The notes: generated from the sequence alone by a model not told the origin. A stretch of 64,000 bases of DNA from Bacillus massilioanorexius (GCF_902374955.1 NZ_CABKRX010000036.1:1-64000); one strand, 5' to 3'. Positions 8,149 through 17,596 are shown, counted from the stretch's first letter. Program-made: numbers and translations.

Positions 8149-8505
8149 TCAATCCCCCAATTCCTGTTGTATTTTTTCTAAACCTCTTTCCAAATCCAAC
8201 GCTGTAAATACATCTTGGAAATTAATCCCTAATTCAATAAGCGTGATAGCAACCGCTGGTTGAATTCCTGTAATCACCACTTTCGCTCCCATTAAACGCG
8301 ACATATCCACAACATCACCTAGCACTTTAGCAATAAATGAATCTATAAAATCAATAGAAGTTAAGTCGATTACTACACCACTAGCACTTGTTTCGTGTAT
8401 TTTCTTTAGTAAATCCTCTTGGAACTGTAATGCCGTTACATCATCTAGTTCCCATTGGATAGAAATAAGCAGACAATCATATAGTTTTAATATCGGTATT
8501 CTCAT
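8149..8505 (-). CDS. rsbS: RsbS, stressosome STAS scaffold protein
   Basis: A 118-residue STAS protein with the phosphoacceptor region LTSIDFIDSFIAK; the Ser in IDS (residue 56) aligns with the RsbT target. Together with RsbR it builds the 1.8-MDa stressosome that holds RsbT. Its start overlaps the rsbR stop by four bases. Confidence 0.96.
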   Translation of the reverse strand: MRIPILKLYDCLLISIQWELDDVTALQFQEDLLKKIHETSASGVVIDLTSIDFIDSFIAKVLGDVVDMSRLMGAKVVITGIQPAVAITLIELGINFQDVFTALDLERGLEKIQQELGD

Positions 8506-9332
8506 TTAGCATCTACCTCTTTAATTTTACGATTTGTTAATATCAATGCTGCCTCAAACCCACTCTTTAAAGAGTTATTCGTATTAATACCATCTAAATT
8601 TATACCTAAAGCTACAATTGTTTGTGCAATTTCTGGTCGAATTCCGCAAAGTATACAAGTTGCTCCAACTAATCTAACAGCTTCAACCGCTTGGATAATA
8701 TGATGCGCTACCATTGTATCTACTAATGGAACGCCAGTAATATCAATTAATACTACTTCTGAACGATGTTTTACAACTCCAACCAATAGGTTCTCCATAA
8801 TTTGTTTTGCTCTTTCAGTATCAATCGTCCCTATAAGTGGCATTACCGTAATTCCTTCTAATACAGGAATAACAGGAGAAGATAATTCTTGAAGAGCGAT
8901 TTTTTGTAAAGAAACCGTTCTTTCCCAAGTTTGTGTATATGTATTAATAATATCTGAATATAATGTACTCAACCATTCATCGAAATCGAACCATATTTCC
9001 ATTTCATCGATTGTAACAAAATTTCCTTTTTCTCTCATTCCTTTATAAACTAAATGGTTAACCTTTTTAAGACCCGTAATGACAAATGATAAAGGCCATC
9101 CAAAACAGACAATTTTCTCAGTGAATTCCGTTAGCTTTTCTTTAAATTCATTTTGCGACTCTTGCTTATAAGTGATAATGAGATCAATCAATTCATTGCT
9201 TGTCTCAAAAAACAGCTGATCTGATACGACTTTAACCATACGGTCATCTGCCTCTTCTTTCATCAAATCTACCCATTTATCTAAAATTTCAGTTTTGTTT
9301 TTTGAGATATAGTCAAACATTATTCTTTTCAT
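8502..9332 (-). CDS. rsbR: RsbR stressosome sensor (RsbRA type)
   Basis: A 276-residue protein with an N-terminal non-heme globin-like sensor domain (about 1-130) that varies between paralogues and a conserved C-terminal STAS domain. The STAS domain contains both Thr phosphorylation sites known for RsbRA, in LIGTIDTERAK and IDITGVPLVDTMVAHH. The ATG at 9332 follows GGGAGAGGG; the longer in-frame start at 9347 falls in the ribosome site. It is the first gene of rsbRSTUVW-sigB-rsbX. No clear promoter could be assigned upstream. Confidence 0.95.
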   Translation of the reverse strand: MKRIMFDYISKNKTEILDKWVDLMKEEADDRMVKVVSDQLFFETSNELIDLIITYKQESQNEFKEKLTEFTEKIVCFGWPLSFVITGLKKVNHLVYKGMREKGNFVTIDEMEIWFDFDEWLSTLYSDIINTYTQTWERTVSLQKIALQELSSPVIPVLEGITVMPLIGTIDTERAKQIMENLLVGVVKHRSEVVLIDITGVPLVDTMVAHHIIQAVEAVRLVGATCILCGIRPEIAQTIVALGINLDGINTNNSLKSGFEAALILTNRKIKEVDAK

Positions 9333-9672
9333 ACTACCCTCTCCCATTTTAACACATTAATAATTTTTAAATAATTTTGTCCCCGAGATGTTATCTTATT
9401 GTAAGAATAAGTACATAATTATCACTTTTTTATAATAATTCCTTCATACTATAACCAAAACAACTTTTTCTCTCTTTTATTAAAAACCACGCTAACTCAA
9501 AGTTTAAACCTTTCCCAGGAAAATTCACAGCATAGAGAATCATCAATAAATTGTGAAAAATATTCAAACTTCTTTAATACCCGCTATAGAAATTATTAAA
9601 CATAAAAAGCAAAAGTATATACGACTAACAGATAAATAGCGTTAATACAAAATGCAATTGTCTAAATTTCTT
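9333..9672. other. intergenic region upstream of rsbR
   Basis: AT-rich, with no gene-like ORF and no recognised RNA. The sigma-B operon promoter is expected here, or in the mazEF/alr unit by read-through, but no convincing -35/-10 pair was found. A lone GTTTAA at 9504-9509 (minus) has no GGGTAT partner. Confidence 0.5.
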
Positions 9673-9704
9673 TAAAAAAATAACCCCTTTACTAAAAGGG
9701 GTTA
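9673..9704 (-). terminator. terminator of the alr-mazEF unit
   Basis: AACCCCTTTTAGTAAAGGGGTT hairpin arms (more than one turn) followed by ATTTTTTT on the minus strand, 18 bp after the mazF stop. It limits read-through from mazF into rsbR. Confidence 0.82.
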
Positions 9705-9721
9705 ATGAAACTTATAAAAAT

Positions 9722-10075
9722 TTAAAACTCTATTAGTCCCATACTGATTTGTAAAGCATTGTCTACTTTCTTCATCATGAGCTCATCTAAATGAGTGATC
9801 TTATCAGTTAAGCGCTGCTTATCAATGGTTCGTATTTGTTCCAAAAGAATGACAGAATCTCGTTCAAATCCATACTTTTTCGCATCGATTTCTACATGTG
9901 TTGGAAGCTTAGCCTTCTGTATTTGCGCAGTAATAGCTGCCACAATTACTGTCGGACTAAAGCGATTACCGATATCATTCTGAATAATCAGCACAGGGCG
10001 AGTTCCTCCTTGCTCGGAACCAACCACGGGGGACAAATCTGCATAGTATACGTCACCACGCTTAACAACGATCAA
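9722..10075 (-). CDS. ndoA: MazF/NdoA endoribonuclease toxin
   Basis: A 117-residue PemK/MazF-family mRNA interferase (RGDVYYADLSPVVGSEQGG, RPVLIIQND, IRTIDKQRL). NdoA cleaves RNA at UACAU in B. subtilis and is neutralised by the adjacent antitoxin. The start is TTG at 10075, 8 bp after GGAGG, and the B. subtilis gene also uses TTG. It directly follows the antitoxin gene (4-bp gap), the usual antitoxin-first order. Confidence 0.97.
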   Translation of the reverse strand: MIVVKRGDVYYADLSPVVGSEQGGTRPVLIIQNDIGNRFSPTVIVAAITAQIQKAKLPTHVEIDAKKYGFERDSVILLEQIRTIDKQRLTDKITHLDELMMKKVDNALQISMGLIEF

Positions 10076-10079
10076 AGGA

Positions 10080-10361
10080 TCATCCTCCGCTTACTAAACG
10101 TTCAACGCAGTGCTCAGCCTCATATTCTGCAAGAAAGGCCTCAGAAGCAATGCTTAGATTAATTGTAGCCATTTCAATATAGCCACGTTTCATTTCATCA
10201 CGAATTTTTCTCTTTTTTCGTTCGTGAAGATACATTTTCGTTGCACGATATAGCAATTCATTACGATTTACATCGTCTTCCTGCACATATCCATCAAGTT
10301 CAGTCAAGAGATTTTGAGGTAATTGAATTAATATTTCTCTTGTTGCGCTGGGTTCAGACAC
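10080..10361 (-). CDS. ndoAI: MazE/NdoAI antitoxin (ribbon-helix-helix)
   Basis: About 93 residues with a ribbon-helix-helix N terminus (REILIQLPQNLLTELDGYV) and the C-terminal tail AEHCVERLVSGG, identical in its last residues to B. subtilis EndoAI. It binds and inhibits NdoA. GGAGG at 10369-10373 is 7-8 bp from GTG 10361 and only 3 bp from ATG 10367, so GTG is preferred; the difference is two residues. Confidence 0.95.
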   Translation of the reverse strand: MSEPSATREILIQLPQNLLTELDGYVQEDDVNRNELLYRATKMYLHERKKRKIRDEMKRGYIEMATINLSIASEAFLAEYEAEHCVERLVSGG

Positions 10362-10510
10362 AAGCATACACCTCCACCATCACTACACACTTTATACTTT
10401 ATACTTTTTCACCCTTCATATTACCATTAAAATGGGAGAATGAAAAGGGAATATTGGTTTTTCCATAATATTATTATAGGCATTGCCTCTTTAGTTTTAT
10501 TCATACATTC

Positions 10511-11668
10511 TTACATTTTTAGTATCTCGTTACGTGTAGAACAAACTTGTCCATGCCTTTTATAAATTCTAGGAATTCTCCAATTAATCATACACGTAAC
10601 CTCATAATTAATCGTATCTAACTTCCTTGCTATTTCGTCAATCGAAATCATTTGATTACCATTCTTCCCTATTAACGTTACTTCAGTACCAACTGGATAA
10701 TAAGAAGGAAGCTTAATCATACATTGGTCCATACAAACCCGGCCAACAATCGGAACTCTTTGCCCATTAATTAAAACCTCTTGTCCCTGTAATTTCCGAA
10801 TCCAACCATCAGCATAACCGACAGGTAAAGTAGCAATCCATTCCTTTTCTTGCGCCGTATAAGTAGCCCCATAGCTAACATGGTCGTCTTTTTCTATTTG
10901 CTTAACATGAACAATTTTCGTATGAAGTGAGAAGGCTTCATCGATGGCAAAAGGGATCTCCTCTTTTATTTCAGGAGACGGACTTAATCCATACATGGTT
11001 ATCCCGTAACGAATTGCGTTACACCATGTCTTATGAAATCGTAATGCAGCCGCGCTATTTCCGCAATGCACAAGATCAGGCTTCTCCGATAATTGTTCAA
11101 CCATTTCTTGAAAACGTTCATATTGTTTATTGAAATACGTTAAATCTAATTCGTCAGCTGTAGCAAAATGCGTATAAATTCCTTCAAACATAAAAACATC
11201 CGTTTGACGAATGATTTCTTCAGCCGCCTTTAGCTGACTAGCATCTCTATATCCTAATCTCCCCATACCTGTATCACATTTAATATGAATCGGTAATTTT
11301 AGGCCTTGAGGAATATGAGTTGATGCTTCATTTAGCCAATCATTATTAAATACTGTAATCGACACATGTAACCTAGCAGCCATTTCTACATCCGAAGCTC
11401 GAACTGCACCAAGAACCAAAATCGGACATACTATGCCTTTCTTACGCAATATAATAGCTTCATCTAAGAAAGCAACTGCTAAGAAGTCAGCACCTGCCTC
11501 TATCGCGGTCTGAGCTACTTCTAAGTCTCCATGCCCATATCCATTTGCTTTGACAACTGCACATAGCTTTACATCTTCATTGAGCATACTTTTCATTTTA
11601 CTTACATTGTCATAGATGTAATCTAAATTTATTTCTGCCCATGTATCTCTGTAAAATGCTGAATTCAC
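10511..11668 (-). CDS. alr: alanine racemase
   Basis: A 385-residue fold-type III PLP enzyme that interconverts L- and D-alanine for peptidoglycan. The PLP lysine lies in VVKANGYGHGD, and the catalytic Tyr motif is SYGATY. The GTG at 11668 follows GGAAGG at 9 bp spacing and gives the expected N terminus MNSAFYRDTWAEINL; the in-frame ATG at 11701 would add 11 unconserved residues. It sits between ydcC and the mazEF pair as in B. subtilis. Downstream cell-wall enzymes Ddl and MurF are in this window too. Confidence 0.97.
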   Translation of the reverse strand: MNSAFYRDTWAEINLDYIYDNVSKMKSMLNEDVKLCAVVKANGYGHGDLEVAQTAIEAGADFLAVAFLDEAIILRKKGIVCPILVLGAVRASDVEMAARLHVSITVFNNDWLNEASTHIPQGLKLPIHIKCDTGMGRLGYRDASQLKAAEEIIRQTDVFMFEGIYTHFATADELDLTYFNKQYERFQEMVEQLSEKPDLVHCGNSAAALRFHKTWCNAIRYGITMYGLSPSPEIKEEIPFAIDEAFSLHTKIVHVKQIEKDDHVSYGATYTAQEKEWIATLPVGYADGWIRKLQGQEVLINGQRVPIVGRVCMDQCMIKLPSYYPVGTEVTLIGKNGNQMISIDEIARKLDTINYEVTCMINWRIPRIYKRHGQVCSTRNEILKM

Positions 11669-11830
11669 TTTGATAAACCTTCCTTCTTTGTCTCTTCCCA
11701 TCCCTTATTATGAGTAAACTATATATAGGATAACAGATTAGAAACTTCCATTAAAGAAAAGAAGAATTCTTACGATTTCTAATGGGCTATTTAACCCCTT
11801 CCCTTCTTAACATTTTATTCTCTTTAGATA

Positions 11831-11865
11831 AGAGAGCCACACAAATATTTGTATGACTCTCTTTT
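11831..11865 (-). terminator. hairpin after ydcC
   Basis: GAGAGTCATACAAAT and ATTTGTGTGGCTCTC form a long stem almost without loop, 42 bp past the ydcC stop. The T run on the minus strand is weak, so termination may be partial and alr may share transcripts with ydcC. Confidence 0.55.
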
Positions 11866-11906
11866 ATTAATACTTTATTCATTTATACCCTTACTCTAAG
11901 GTACTC

Positions 11907-12911
11907 TTATTTTACCGGCTTTGTTTGAACGGAACGAGCGATTTCAGCCATTTCAGCTTTAGACAAGCTATCGGATGCAATTTTATAATCAGCACCTTCA
12001 TATGTCCAAGAAATACTATTATCCGTCATCACACCAATAGTAAAGCCTAAGTCAACTAAATCCCCCATAACCGGTGTAGCATTCATCGTCTGAATAATTT
12101 TGGCTTTTTCCACTATCATAGTAAAGCTCTTTTCTTTTCCTTCATACGTTAATACATAACTTATGCTGTCATCAGACGTGAATTCTTTTTCTTCTTTTAA
12201 CGTAATACCCTCAATTTCCGTAGGATAATTTAAACTAAATTCTTGATCCGCTTCTGCCATTGCTGGTATTTCAATAAGAGCGCCTGTCATGTTCTTTTTC
12301 ATATCAAAAGCATCCTTATCAAAAGAAGGATTAAAGCTTACTTTAGAAAACGTTACTGTTACAAGCGTATTTTTATCAGGATCTTTTATCTTCACACTAA
12401 CTGGAGCAAGATCTTTTTTGTTTAAAACAATCTCTTGATACGGAAGCATTTTACTGTTTTGATATCTTGTCTTTGTTTCAAAAACATATTGTTTATCAGT
12501 TGCTTTGAATGTTGCGTCTTTATCTAAAACAATATCCTTTACAATCGATTCATATAAGTAAGCCTGGCTACTATTTTTTGGCCAATCACTTTGAAAATGA
12601 AAACTCTTATTCAACGCTGGTGTTAAAACGTATACACCTTCCTTATTACGAAGAATCATTTGACTTTGTTCTTTTTTCTCATTTTTTAATTTCACCCGAT
12701 AAAAATCAGGATTTTTATACCATATCTCTACATCATATACTTGAGGATCCTCTCCCATCTTTAAAGTCATTTTTGCATTTGCTTTATAACTTTTCATTTC
12801 CGCGACTTTTTTATTCAAAGATTTCACTACATCTTCTTGAGACTTCTGCCCACACGCTGCCAAAGATAATAACAATAAGATACTTGTAACGAGCACAAAT
12901 AATTTTTTCAT
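11907..12911 (-). CDS. ydcC: YdcC-type LolA-like sporulation lipoprotein
   Basis: A 334-residue lipoprotein with a signal peptide and lipobox LSLAAC (Cys 20). The rest has the LolA/LppX-like beta fold (DVEIWYKNPDFYRVKL, NKKDLAPVSVKI). B. subtilis YdcC is made in the mother cell under sigma-E and its exact role is unknown. The ATG follows AAAAGGGG at good spacing. It lies between acpS and alr as in B. subtilis. Confidence 0.9.
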   Translation of the reverse strand: MKKLFVLVTSILLLLSLAACGQKSQEDVVKSLNKKVAEMKSYKANAKMTLKMGEDPQVYDVEIWYKNPDFYRVKLKNEKKEQSQMILRNKEGVYVLTPALNKSFHFQSDWPKNSSQAYLYESIVKDIVLDKDATFKATDKQYVFETKTRYQNSKMLPYQEIVLNKKDLAPVSVKIKDPDKNTLVTVTFSKVSFNPSFDKDAFDMKKNMTGALIEIPAMAEADQEFSLNYPTEIEGITLKEEKEFTSDDSISYVLTYEGKEKSFTMIVEKAKIIQTMNATPVMGDLVDLGFTIGVMTDNSISWTYEGADYKIASDSLSKAEMAEIARSVQTKPVK

Positions 12912-13159
12912 CCGTTCAACCCCTTTTATTATTTAAAAAAGAGAGACAAAAAGGCTATGATTAGGTATGGATTACTATCGTAATTATCTTTTTTCAAACA
13001 GAAAATGAAATTAGCTCAATCTTTTCACCAAAATTCCCATTACCGACCTTGTCTCCTATAGCAATAAAAGTATATGACGGTGCTTCACCGAATATGTCCA
13101 AGTCATGACAAGCATTTAAGAAAAACCTTTTATTTCTCATAATCTTTCTACAGACCAAA
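12912..13159. other. intergenic region between ydcC and the dispersed repeat
   Basis: AT-rich, no coding potential recognised. The sequence upstream of ydcC contains CATACCTA, which could be a sigma-E -10 element, but without a clear -35. Otherwise I see nothing here. Confidence 0.4.
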
Positions 13160-13232
13160 AACGCAAGCGCCTTCTGGACGGGATTGATTTATGGCATTGG
13201 GGACTAGGAACTGGAGCTAGACTTCAACATTT
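13160..13232. repeat. dispersed intergenic repeat, copy A
   Basis: Contains ACGCAAGCGCCTTCTGG, then GATTGATTTATGGC and ACTGGAGCTAG. The same pieces occur in copy B (40591-40690), and the first part occurs in copy C (48861-48890). It resembles the AAAGCGCAAGCGCCTT...GGAGCTAGA elements that I know as frequent between Bacillaceae genes. Confidence 0.6.
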
Positions 13233-13282
13233 TCAAAAACAAACAATTCACAGGTCAAAAATTTTATAATTTCCTAAACAAC

Positions 13283-13322
13283 AAAAAAGATGAATCAAAA
13301 GTTCTCTTTCAATTCATCCTTT
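13283..13322 (-). terminator. terminator of acpS
   Basis: GATGAAT and ATTCATC form the base of a stem, extended by GAAAG/CTTTT, and TTTTTTG follows on the minus strand just past the acpS stop. Confidence 0.68.
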
Positions 13323-13328
13323 TCTTCT

Positions 13329-13682
13329 CTATTCACTTTCTATAATCACTTGAGCAGCCGCATATTCCTGACAATGTGTAATGGACAAATGAACTCCTTT
13401 TGATTTAGGAGCAATAATAATCGGCTTTCCTTTATCATCATAATCAATTTCAATATCATGAAATCCAACGCCCCTACCTATACCAGTTCCTAACGCTTTA
13501 GAAAAAGCTTCTTTCGCAGCAAATCGTCCAGCTAAAAATTCCACCTTACGTTCTTTACTATATGTAAGATACAATTCAAATTCTCTTTCTGTTAATATAC
13601 GGCGCACAAATTTAGGCTGATTTTCCGAAAGATGTCGCACTCTCGATATCTCAATAATATCTAAACCAATTCCTGTAATCAT
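13329..13682 (-). CDS. acpS: holo-(acyl-carrier-protein) synthase AcpS
   Basis: A 117-residue phosphopantetheinyl transferase that activates ACP for fatty-acid synthesis. Magnesium-binding Asp 8 is in IGLDIIEISRV and the Glu is in FAAKEAFSKALGTG. The ribosome site GAAGGAG precedes the ATG. It is divergent from the rhomboid gene, as in B. subtilis. Confidence 0.97.
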   Translation of the reverse strand: MITGIGLDIIEISRVRHLSENQPKFVRRILTEREFELYLTYSKERKVEFLAGRFAAKEAFSKALGTGIGRGVGFHDIEIDYDDKGKPIIIAPKSKGVHLSITHCQEYAAAQVIIESE

Positions 13683-13757
13683 CCTTATTCTCCTTCTAAT
13701 CTAGATATTACGCGCATAAAATGTGAATATCACGCAATGAATAATGGAGTGAGAGCT

Positions 13758-14345
13758 ATGTTTATTAGAAAAGAAAGCTTTAAACAATTTATAAAAATGT
13801 ACCCCGTTGTGACATCTATTATAGGTATAAACATGGTCGTTTTCATTTTAGCTAACTTACCTTTAATATCAAATGATTTAATCATAAGCAAAATGTTAGG
13901 TATAAATTTATACATAAAAGAGGGACAACTTTGGAGATTACTCACTCCGATTTTCCTTCATAGCTCACTTATACACTTTATCTTTAATACATTTGCTCTC
14001 ATTATCTTCGGGCCGGCTATTGAGCAAATGATAAAATCTTTCCGATTTTTCTTATTATACGTAGTCAGCGGCATCGCCGCTAACCTTATCACTTATTTCA
14101 TACAACCCTTAACGTACGCCCACCTAGGAGCAAGTGGTGCCATTTTTGGCCTTTTAGGCTTTTATTTATATCTTGCTTTATTTAATTCTACATTTCTCTC
14201 AAAACAAGATGTTCACATGATAAAGGCATTAACTTTTATCGCTTTTATTATGACATTCTTTCAATCCAACACGAATATTACCGCCCATATTAGTGGCTAT
14301 ATTATTGGATTTGTTCTGGCCACTGTCCTTAGCAAAAAAATTTAA
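13758..14345 (+). CDS. ydcA: rhomboid family intramembrane serine protease
   Basis: A 195-residue polytopic membrane protein with the rhomboid active-site motif HLGASGAIFGLLG in one helix (catalytic Ser of GASG) and a His in TAHISGYIIGF in the last helix. The ATG at 13758 is chosen because GGAGTG lies upstream; the ATG 21 bp earlier has no ribosome site. The substrate is unknown. Its place next to acpS and ydbT matches B. subtilis ydcA. Confidence 0.88.
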   Translation: MFIRKESFKQFIKMYPVVTSIIGINMVVFILANLPLISNDLIISKMLGINLYIKEGQLWRLLTPIFLHSSLIHFIFNTFALIIFGPAIEQMIKSFRFFLLYVVSGIAANLITYFIQPLTYAHLGASGAIFGLLGFYLYLALFNSTFLSKQDVHMIKALTFIAFIMTFFQSNTNITAHISGYIIGFVLATVLSKKI

Positions 14346-14349
14346 ATCA

Positions 14350-15810
14350 CTAGCTATTTTGGAACCATTTTTTTATAAGTAGCACATCCTGAAATTCGAG
14401 ATCCTTTACAGAACCATTACTTGGACCAATTCCTGTTTTACTAAAGGCACTAATGGTCCCTAGTTGCTTACTCTTTTGCCATATACTTTGCTTCATTGTT
14501 AATGATTGTATTCTTCGTTTACGAACCATATATGTTTGTTTAGAAATGGTTCGATAAGTCAATGTTAGTTGTTCTTCTTGAGTATTCCAACTTGCTACTT
14601 TATAAGAAGCGTAAGATAGAACGGTTTCAACTAAAACTAAAAGTAAAGCCGCATATCCCCATGGTCCAAAAAAGTATATGACAGCTATTGTTAAAGGAAT
14701 TGTCCATAACCATCCTCGAAAAAGATATCTTTTCAATGATCGCTTTGGCACGTGAGTCATAGGTGTGTCTACCATATAACTAGTTGTCACTGATGCCAAC
14801 GAAGCTTTTAAATGTCGTTTTTTTATAAGCGGAAATAACATTACTTTCGAATCATCCTTATCCTCTGTAGACCCTGATGCCGTTTCCACATATACTGTTG
14901 CATATCCTAAAGGCTGTCTTATTACATTCTCTACGATCCGAACTGCTTGTATTCTTTCAATCGGGATTGTTAGTCTACGTCTTTCTAACAGTCCCCTTGA
15001 TATGATAATTTCTTCGCCTGATTTTTTAACAGTAAAAAAGGCATATTTCAACAAGATTCCTACTGTCGCAATGAGATAGGCTACAAGCAATCCAACAACG
15101 ATTAATAAAACAATAAAGACCCACGAAATAATCGATATTATTGCTTCAACTTCTGAGTAAATATGATCGTATTCAATTTGATCGCCAAACTGAGAAAACA
15201 GTGCGAACGCACCCGAAAAAACAACCCCTACTCCTCCTGAAGTTGCCGCCATAATAAATAATTCTTTAAAAGACATTTGGAACAAGATGTTTTCCTTATC
15301 CTCATCCACTGAAATCTTCTTTTCTTCGTCTTCATTTTCCAGCATTTCGTCTTCTGTAAAATTGCTTTTTGTTTCTTTAAGCAACTCTTGAAAAAGTTTT
15401 GCTTCATCCTTTGAAATGGCAGTTAATACTGCTTCTGCTTTACCACTAGAAGATCCTGCTGTATCGATTGTTACTTTTACAAGAGAAAATAACCTTTGTA
15501 AAATCCCTTCTGTTATATCGATACTTTGAATCCTTTCCAATCTGATATACCTTTTCTTTTTAATCAATATCCCTTGATCAATCCGAACCTCATCATTCTC
15601 GATACGGTATGTGAACTTTACCCATGATAAAATACCAAAAAGGACGCTTCCAACAATATAAACAAGAATAAAAATGAATTCAAAGCTCCAAGACGATGCC
15701 CCCTTACTAGGAAACACAATAAAAATAATAAAAGGAATAATCGAGCTTTTGATAATATCCAAGGCATTTAAAACAATCGTAATTGGGTGTAATCGTTTGG
15801 CCTCAGACAT
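14350..15810 (-). CDS. ydbT: PH-domain (bPH2/DUF304) membrane protein YdbT
   Basis: A 486-residue membrane protein with three bPH2/DUF304 modules. Each follows a pair of transmembrane segments, as in RIENDEVRIDQGILIKK, ISRGLLERRRLTIPIERIQ and the last WNTQEEQLTLTYRTISKQ. YdbS and YdbT of B. subtilis are poorly characterised membrane proteins that may affect envelope traits. It overlaps ydbS by eight bases and is surely cotranscribed. Confidence 0.9.
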   Translation of the reverse strand: MSEAKRLHPITIVLNALDIIKSSIIPFIIFIVFPSKGASSWSFEFIFILVYIVGSVLFGILSWVKFTYRIENDEVRIDQGILIKKKRYIRLERIQSIDITEGILQRLFSLVKVTIDTAGSSSGKAEAVLTAISKDEAKLFQELLKETKSNFTEDEMLENEDEEKKISVDEDKENILFQMSFKELFIMAATSGGVGVVFSGAFALFSQFGDQIEYDHIYSEVEAIISIISWVFIVLLIVVGLLVAYLIATVGILLKYAFFTVKKSGEEIIISRGLLERRRLTIPIERIQAVRIVENVIRQPLGYATVYVETASGSTEDKDDSKVMLFPLIKKRHLKASLASVTTSYMVDTPMTHVPKRSLKRYLFRGWLWTIPLTIAVIYFFGPWGYAALLLVLVETVLSYASYKVASWNTQEEQLTLTYRTISKQTYMVRKRRIQSLTMKQSIWQKSKQLGTISAFSKTGIGPSNGSVKDLEFQDVLLIKKWFQNS

Positions 15811-16276
15811 CTTCTTTCACCATCTGAACCATTTTTGCTATGTATTGTCGAAGACTCTCTGCCTCACTTAAATCCAGAGCAGGAATTTCATGAACCGTGG
15901 CTGCCGTCGACACCTCTACTGTCGCTAGGTCATTTCTACGCATAATTGGTCCTTGTTGCGTATCCACATGTTGAACTCGAACCATCGGCACTAATGTCCT
16001 TGTTACAATAAATATCCCTTTTTGAATTTCAATCTCATTTTCCCTTACCTCGTATCTCCACCACTTATAACGCAGATTAGGTAATAAAAAAATCGAGAAC
16101 AAAGCAATTAAAACCACACTAATAACTGAAATAATAGTGACCCAAACCGACCAATCGAACACTTCAGTCAATACGACTAAAATAATTGCTAAAACTCCAA
16201 CAAAAACCGTAGTAATCATACCTGTTATTCGCCAAACCTTAAGCGCTCTCAATGATATTCTATTTTGAAGGTCCAT
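15803..16276 (-). CDS. ydbS: PH-domain (bPH2/DUF304) membrane protein YdbS
   Basis: A 157-residue protein with two N-terminal transmembrane helices followed by one bPH2 domain (WWRYEVRENEIEIQKGIF, VPMVRVQHVDTQQGPIMRR). The ATG at 16276 lies 8 bp after AAAGGGG; an in-frame upstream start at 16297 falls before that ribosome site. It probably forms a complex with YdbT, since the two genes overlap. Confidence 0.88.
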   Translation of the reverse strand: MDLQNRISLRALKVWRITGMITTVFVGVLAIILVVLTEVFDWSVWVTIISVISVVLIALFSIFLLPNLRYKWWRYEVRENEIEIQKGIFIVTRTLVPMVRVQHVDTQQGPIMRRNDLATVEVSTAATVHEIPALDLSEAESLRQYIAKMVQMVKEDV

Positions 16277-16438
16277 TCTCCCCACCCCTTTTCCCATTAT
16301 TATACTACAAGTATAAAGGGATCCCTTCCTATTCTAGCGTTATTACATTTCGCAATTAAAACTCGATACTTAATTCAAGATAAAATAGATTTCTATCATA
16401 GTTACATATACGTTTTTTTGAAAAAAAGTTCCTTGTTG

Positions 16439-17407
16439 TTATACAATAAAGCTTGAATCATTGATCCATTGCACATTTTTTTGCAATCGTATATCTTTCA
16501 TCAATTGAAACAACGCTTCATCTTTTAGCTTTGCTTCAATCATAACATCCACCTGTTCAACAGTCCCCTTAACAAGCTGAACAAATTCCCAAAACATTTC
16601 AAGATCAATGCCATCTGCATGAGCACGATAATCTTGATTACTTCTCGGACTTGAAATATGTACTTTAATAGGTAAGGGTGAAAACGACCACGTTTTAATA
16701 ATCCGTTTCCACTCATCCTGCAAGCAACTACCTTCCTCATGATTTACCAAATAATGATGATAATCAAAAACCAAAGGTACTCCTAATTTTTCACATACGT
16801 ACAACGTATCTTTTAATGTAAAAGTAGTGTCATCATTCTCTAACATAAGCATTCCTTGAATATGAGGTGGAATCATTGACCAATTATAAATGAATCTCTC
16901 TAACGCTTGTTCCTTATCCTCATAACCCCCTCCAACATGCAAGACACATCTATGTTTTGGAGCAATTCCCATTCCTCTCAATAAAAGATAATGCATTTGT
17001 AGTGTCTTTAAAGACATTGAAAATGTATGTTTGTCTTTCGTGTTCAAAACAACAAAATGATCCGGATGAAAATCTACTCTAACGAAAGGATGCTCTTTGA
17101 TAAATGACCTAATTTCTGATAACCCTTCTTTTAAAGGAGCAATATAGTCCCATTTCTCAATTTCAGGATGATTAACAAGCGGAATAAGCTTCGAGCTAAA
17201 ACGAAAAAAATGAATGTCATGAACTTCATTATGCCTCAATAATCTCAAGCAATTGTGAAGATTGGTACGAGCTATCCTTACAAGTTTTGCTATGGCCGCA
17301 TCGTAATCTGCAATTTTCACAAACTGGCTATATGTCATTGTTTTTGAAGGCGAAGCATTCTTTACATGCATACTCATCGCCACATATCCAAAACGAAATA
17401 TTGTCAT
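16439..17407 (-). CDS. uvsE: UV damage endonuclease UvsE/UVDE
   Basis: A 322-residue TIM-barrel endonuclease of the UVDE family. It nicks DNA 5' of UV photoproducts and starts alternative excision repair. Metal-site text is visible in VRVDFHPDHFVVLN, VLHVGGGYEDKE, MLENDD, VFDYHHY and VKVHISSPR (here IKVHISSPR). The ATG at 17407 follows AAAAGGAGG; the upstream ATG at 17464 is before it. The family occurs in many Bacillus species as a spore and UV resistance factor. Confidence 0.93.
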   Translation of the reverse strand: MTIFRFGYVAMSMHVKNASPSKTMTYSQFVKIADYDAAIAKLVRIARTNLHNCLRLLRHNEVHDIHFFRFSSKLIPLVNHPEIEKWDYIAPLKEGLSEIRSFIKEHPFVRVDFHPDHFVVLNTKDKHTFSMSLKTLQMHYLLLRGMGIAPKHRCVLHVGGGYEDKEQALERFIYNWSMIPPHIQGMLMLENDDTTFTLKDTLYVCEKLGVPLVFDYHHYLVNHEEGSCLQDEWKRIIKTWSFSPLPIKVHISSPRSNQDYRAHADGIDLEMFWEFVQLVKGTVEQVDVMIEAKLKDEALFQLMKDIRLQKNVQWINDSSFIV

Positions 17408-17504
17408 AAATGAATTCCTCCTTTTTATATAGTGCTCACTTCTTATAAAAAAAATGGTCTTCACTCTATACTTTTATCAAAACCTATATTAAGAAAATAA
17501 AAAC

Positions 17505-17546
17505 AGAAAAAGCCCTATGAATGTTACCAACATCCATAGGGCTTTT
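17505..17546 (-). terminator. terminator of cshA (possibly bidirectional)
   Basis: AAAAGCCCTATGGATGTT pairs with AACATTCATAGGGCTTTT with a short loop, and T runs flank it. It sits 50 bp after the cshA stop. Confidence 0.78.
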
Positions 17547-17596
17547 CGAATAAACAATACACTATAATCATCTAAATGACATCGAAATATTGATTT

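Noticed and set aside
9504..9509. GTTTAA upstream of rsbR as a second sigma-B promoter
   Set aside because: The sequence 13 bp downstream is GTGGTT, not GGGTAT, and nothing better occurs at 12-15 bp.
13737..13757. Upstream start for the rhomboid gene
   Set aside because: No ribosome site precedes 13737, whereas GGAGTG precedes the ATG at 13758.
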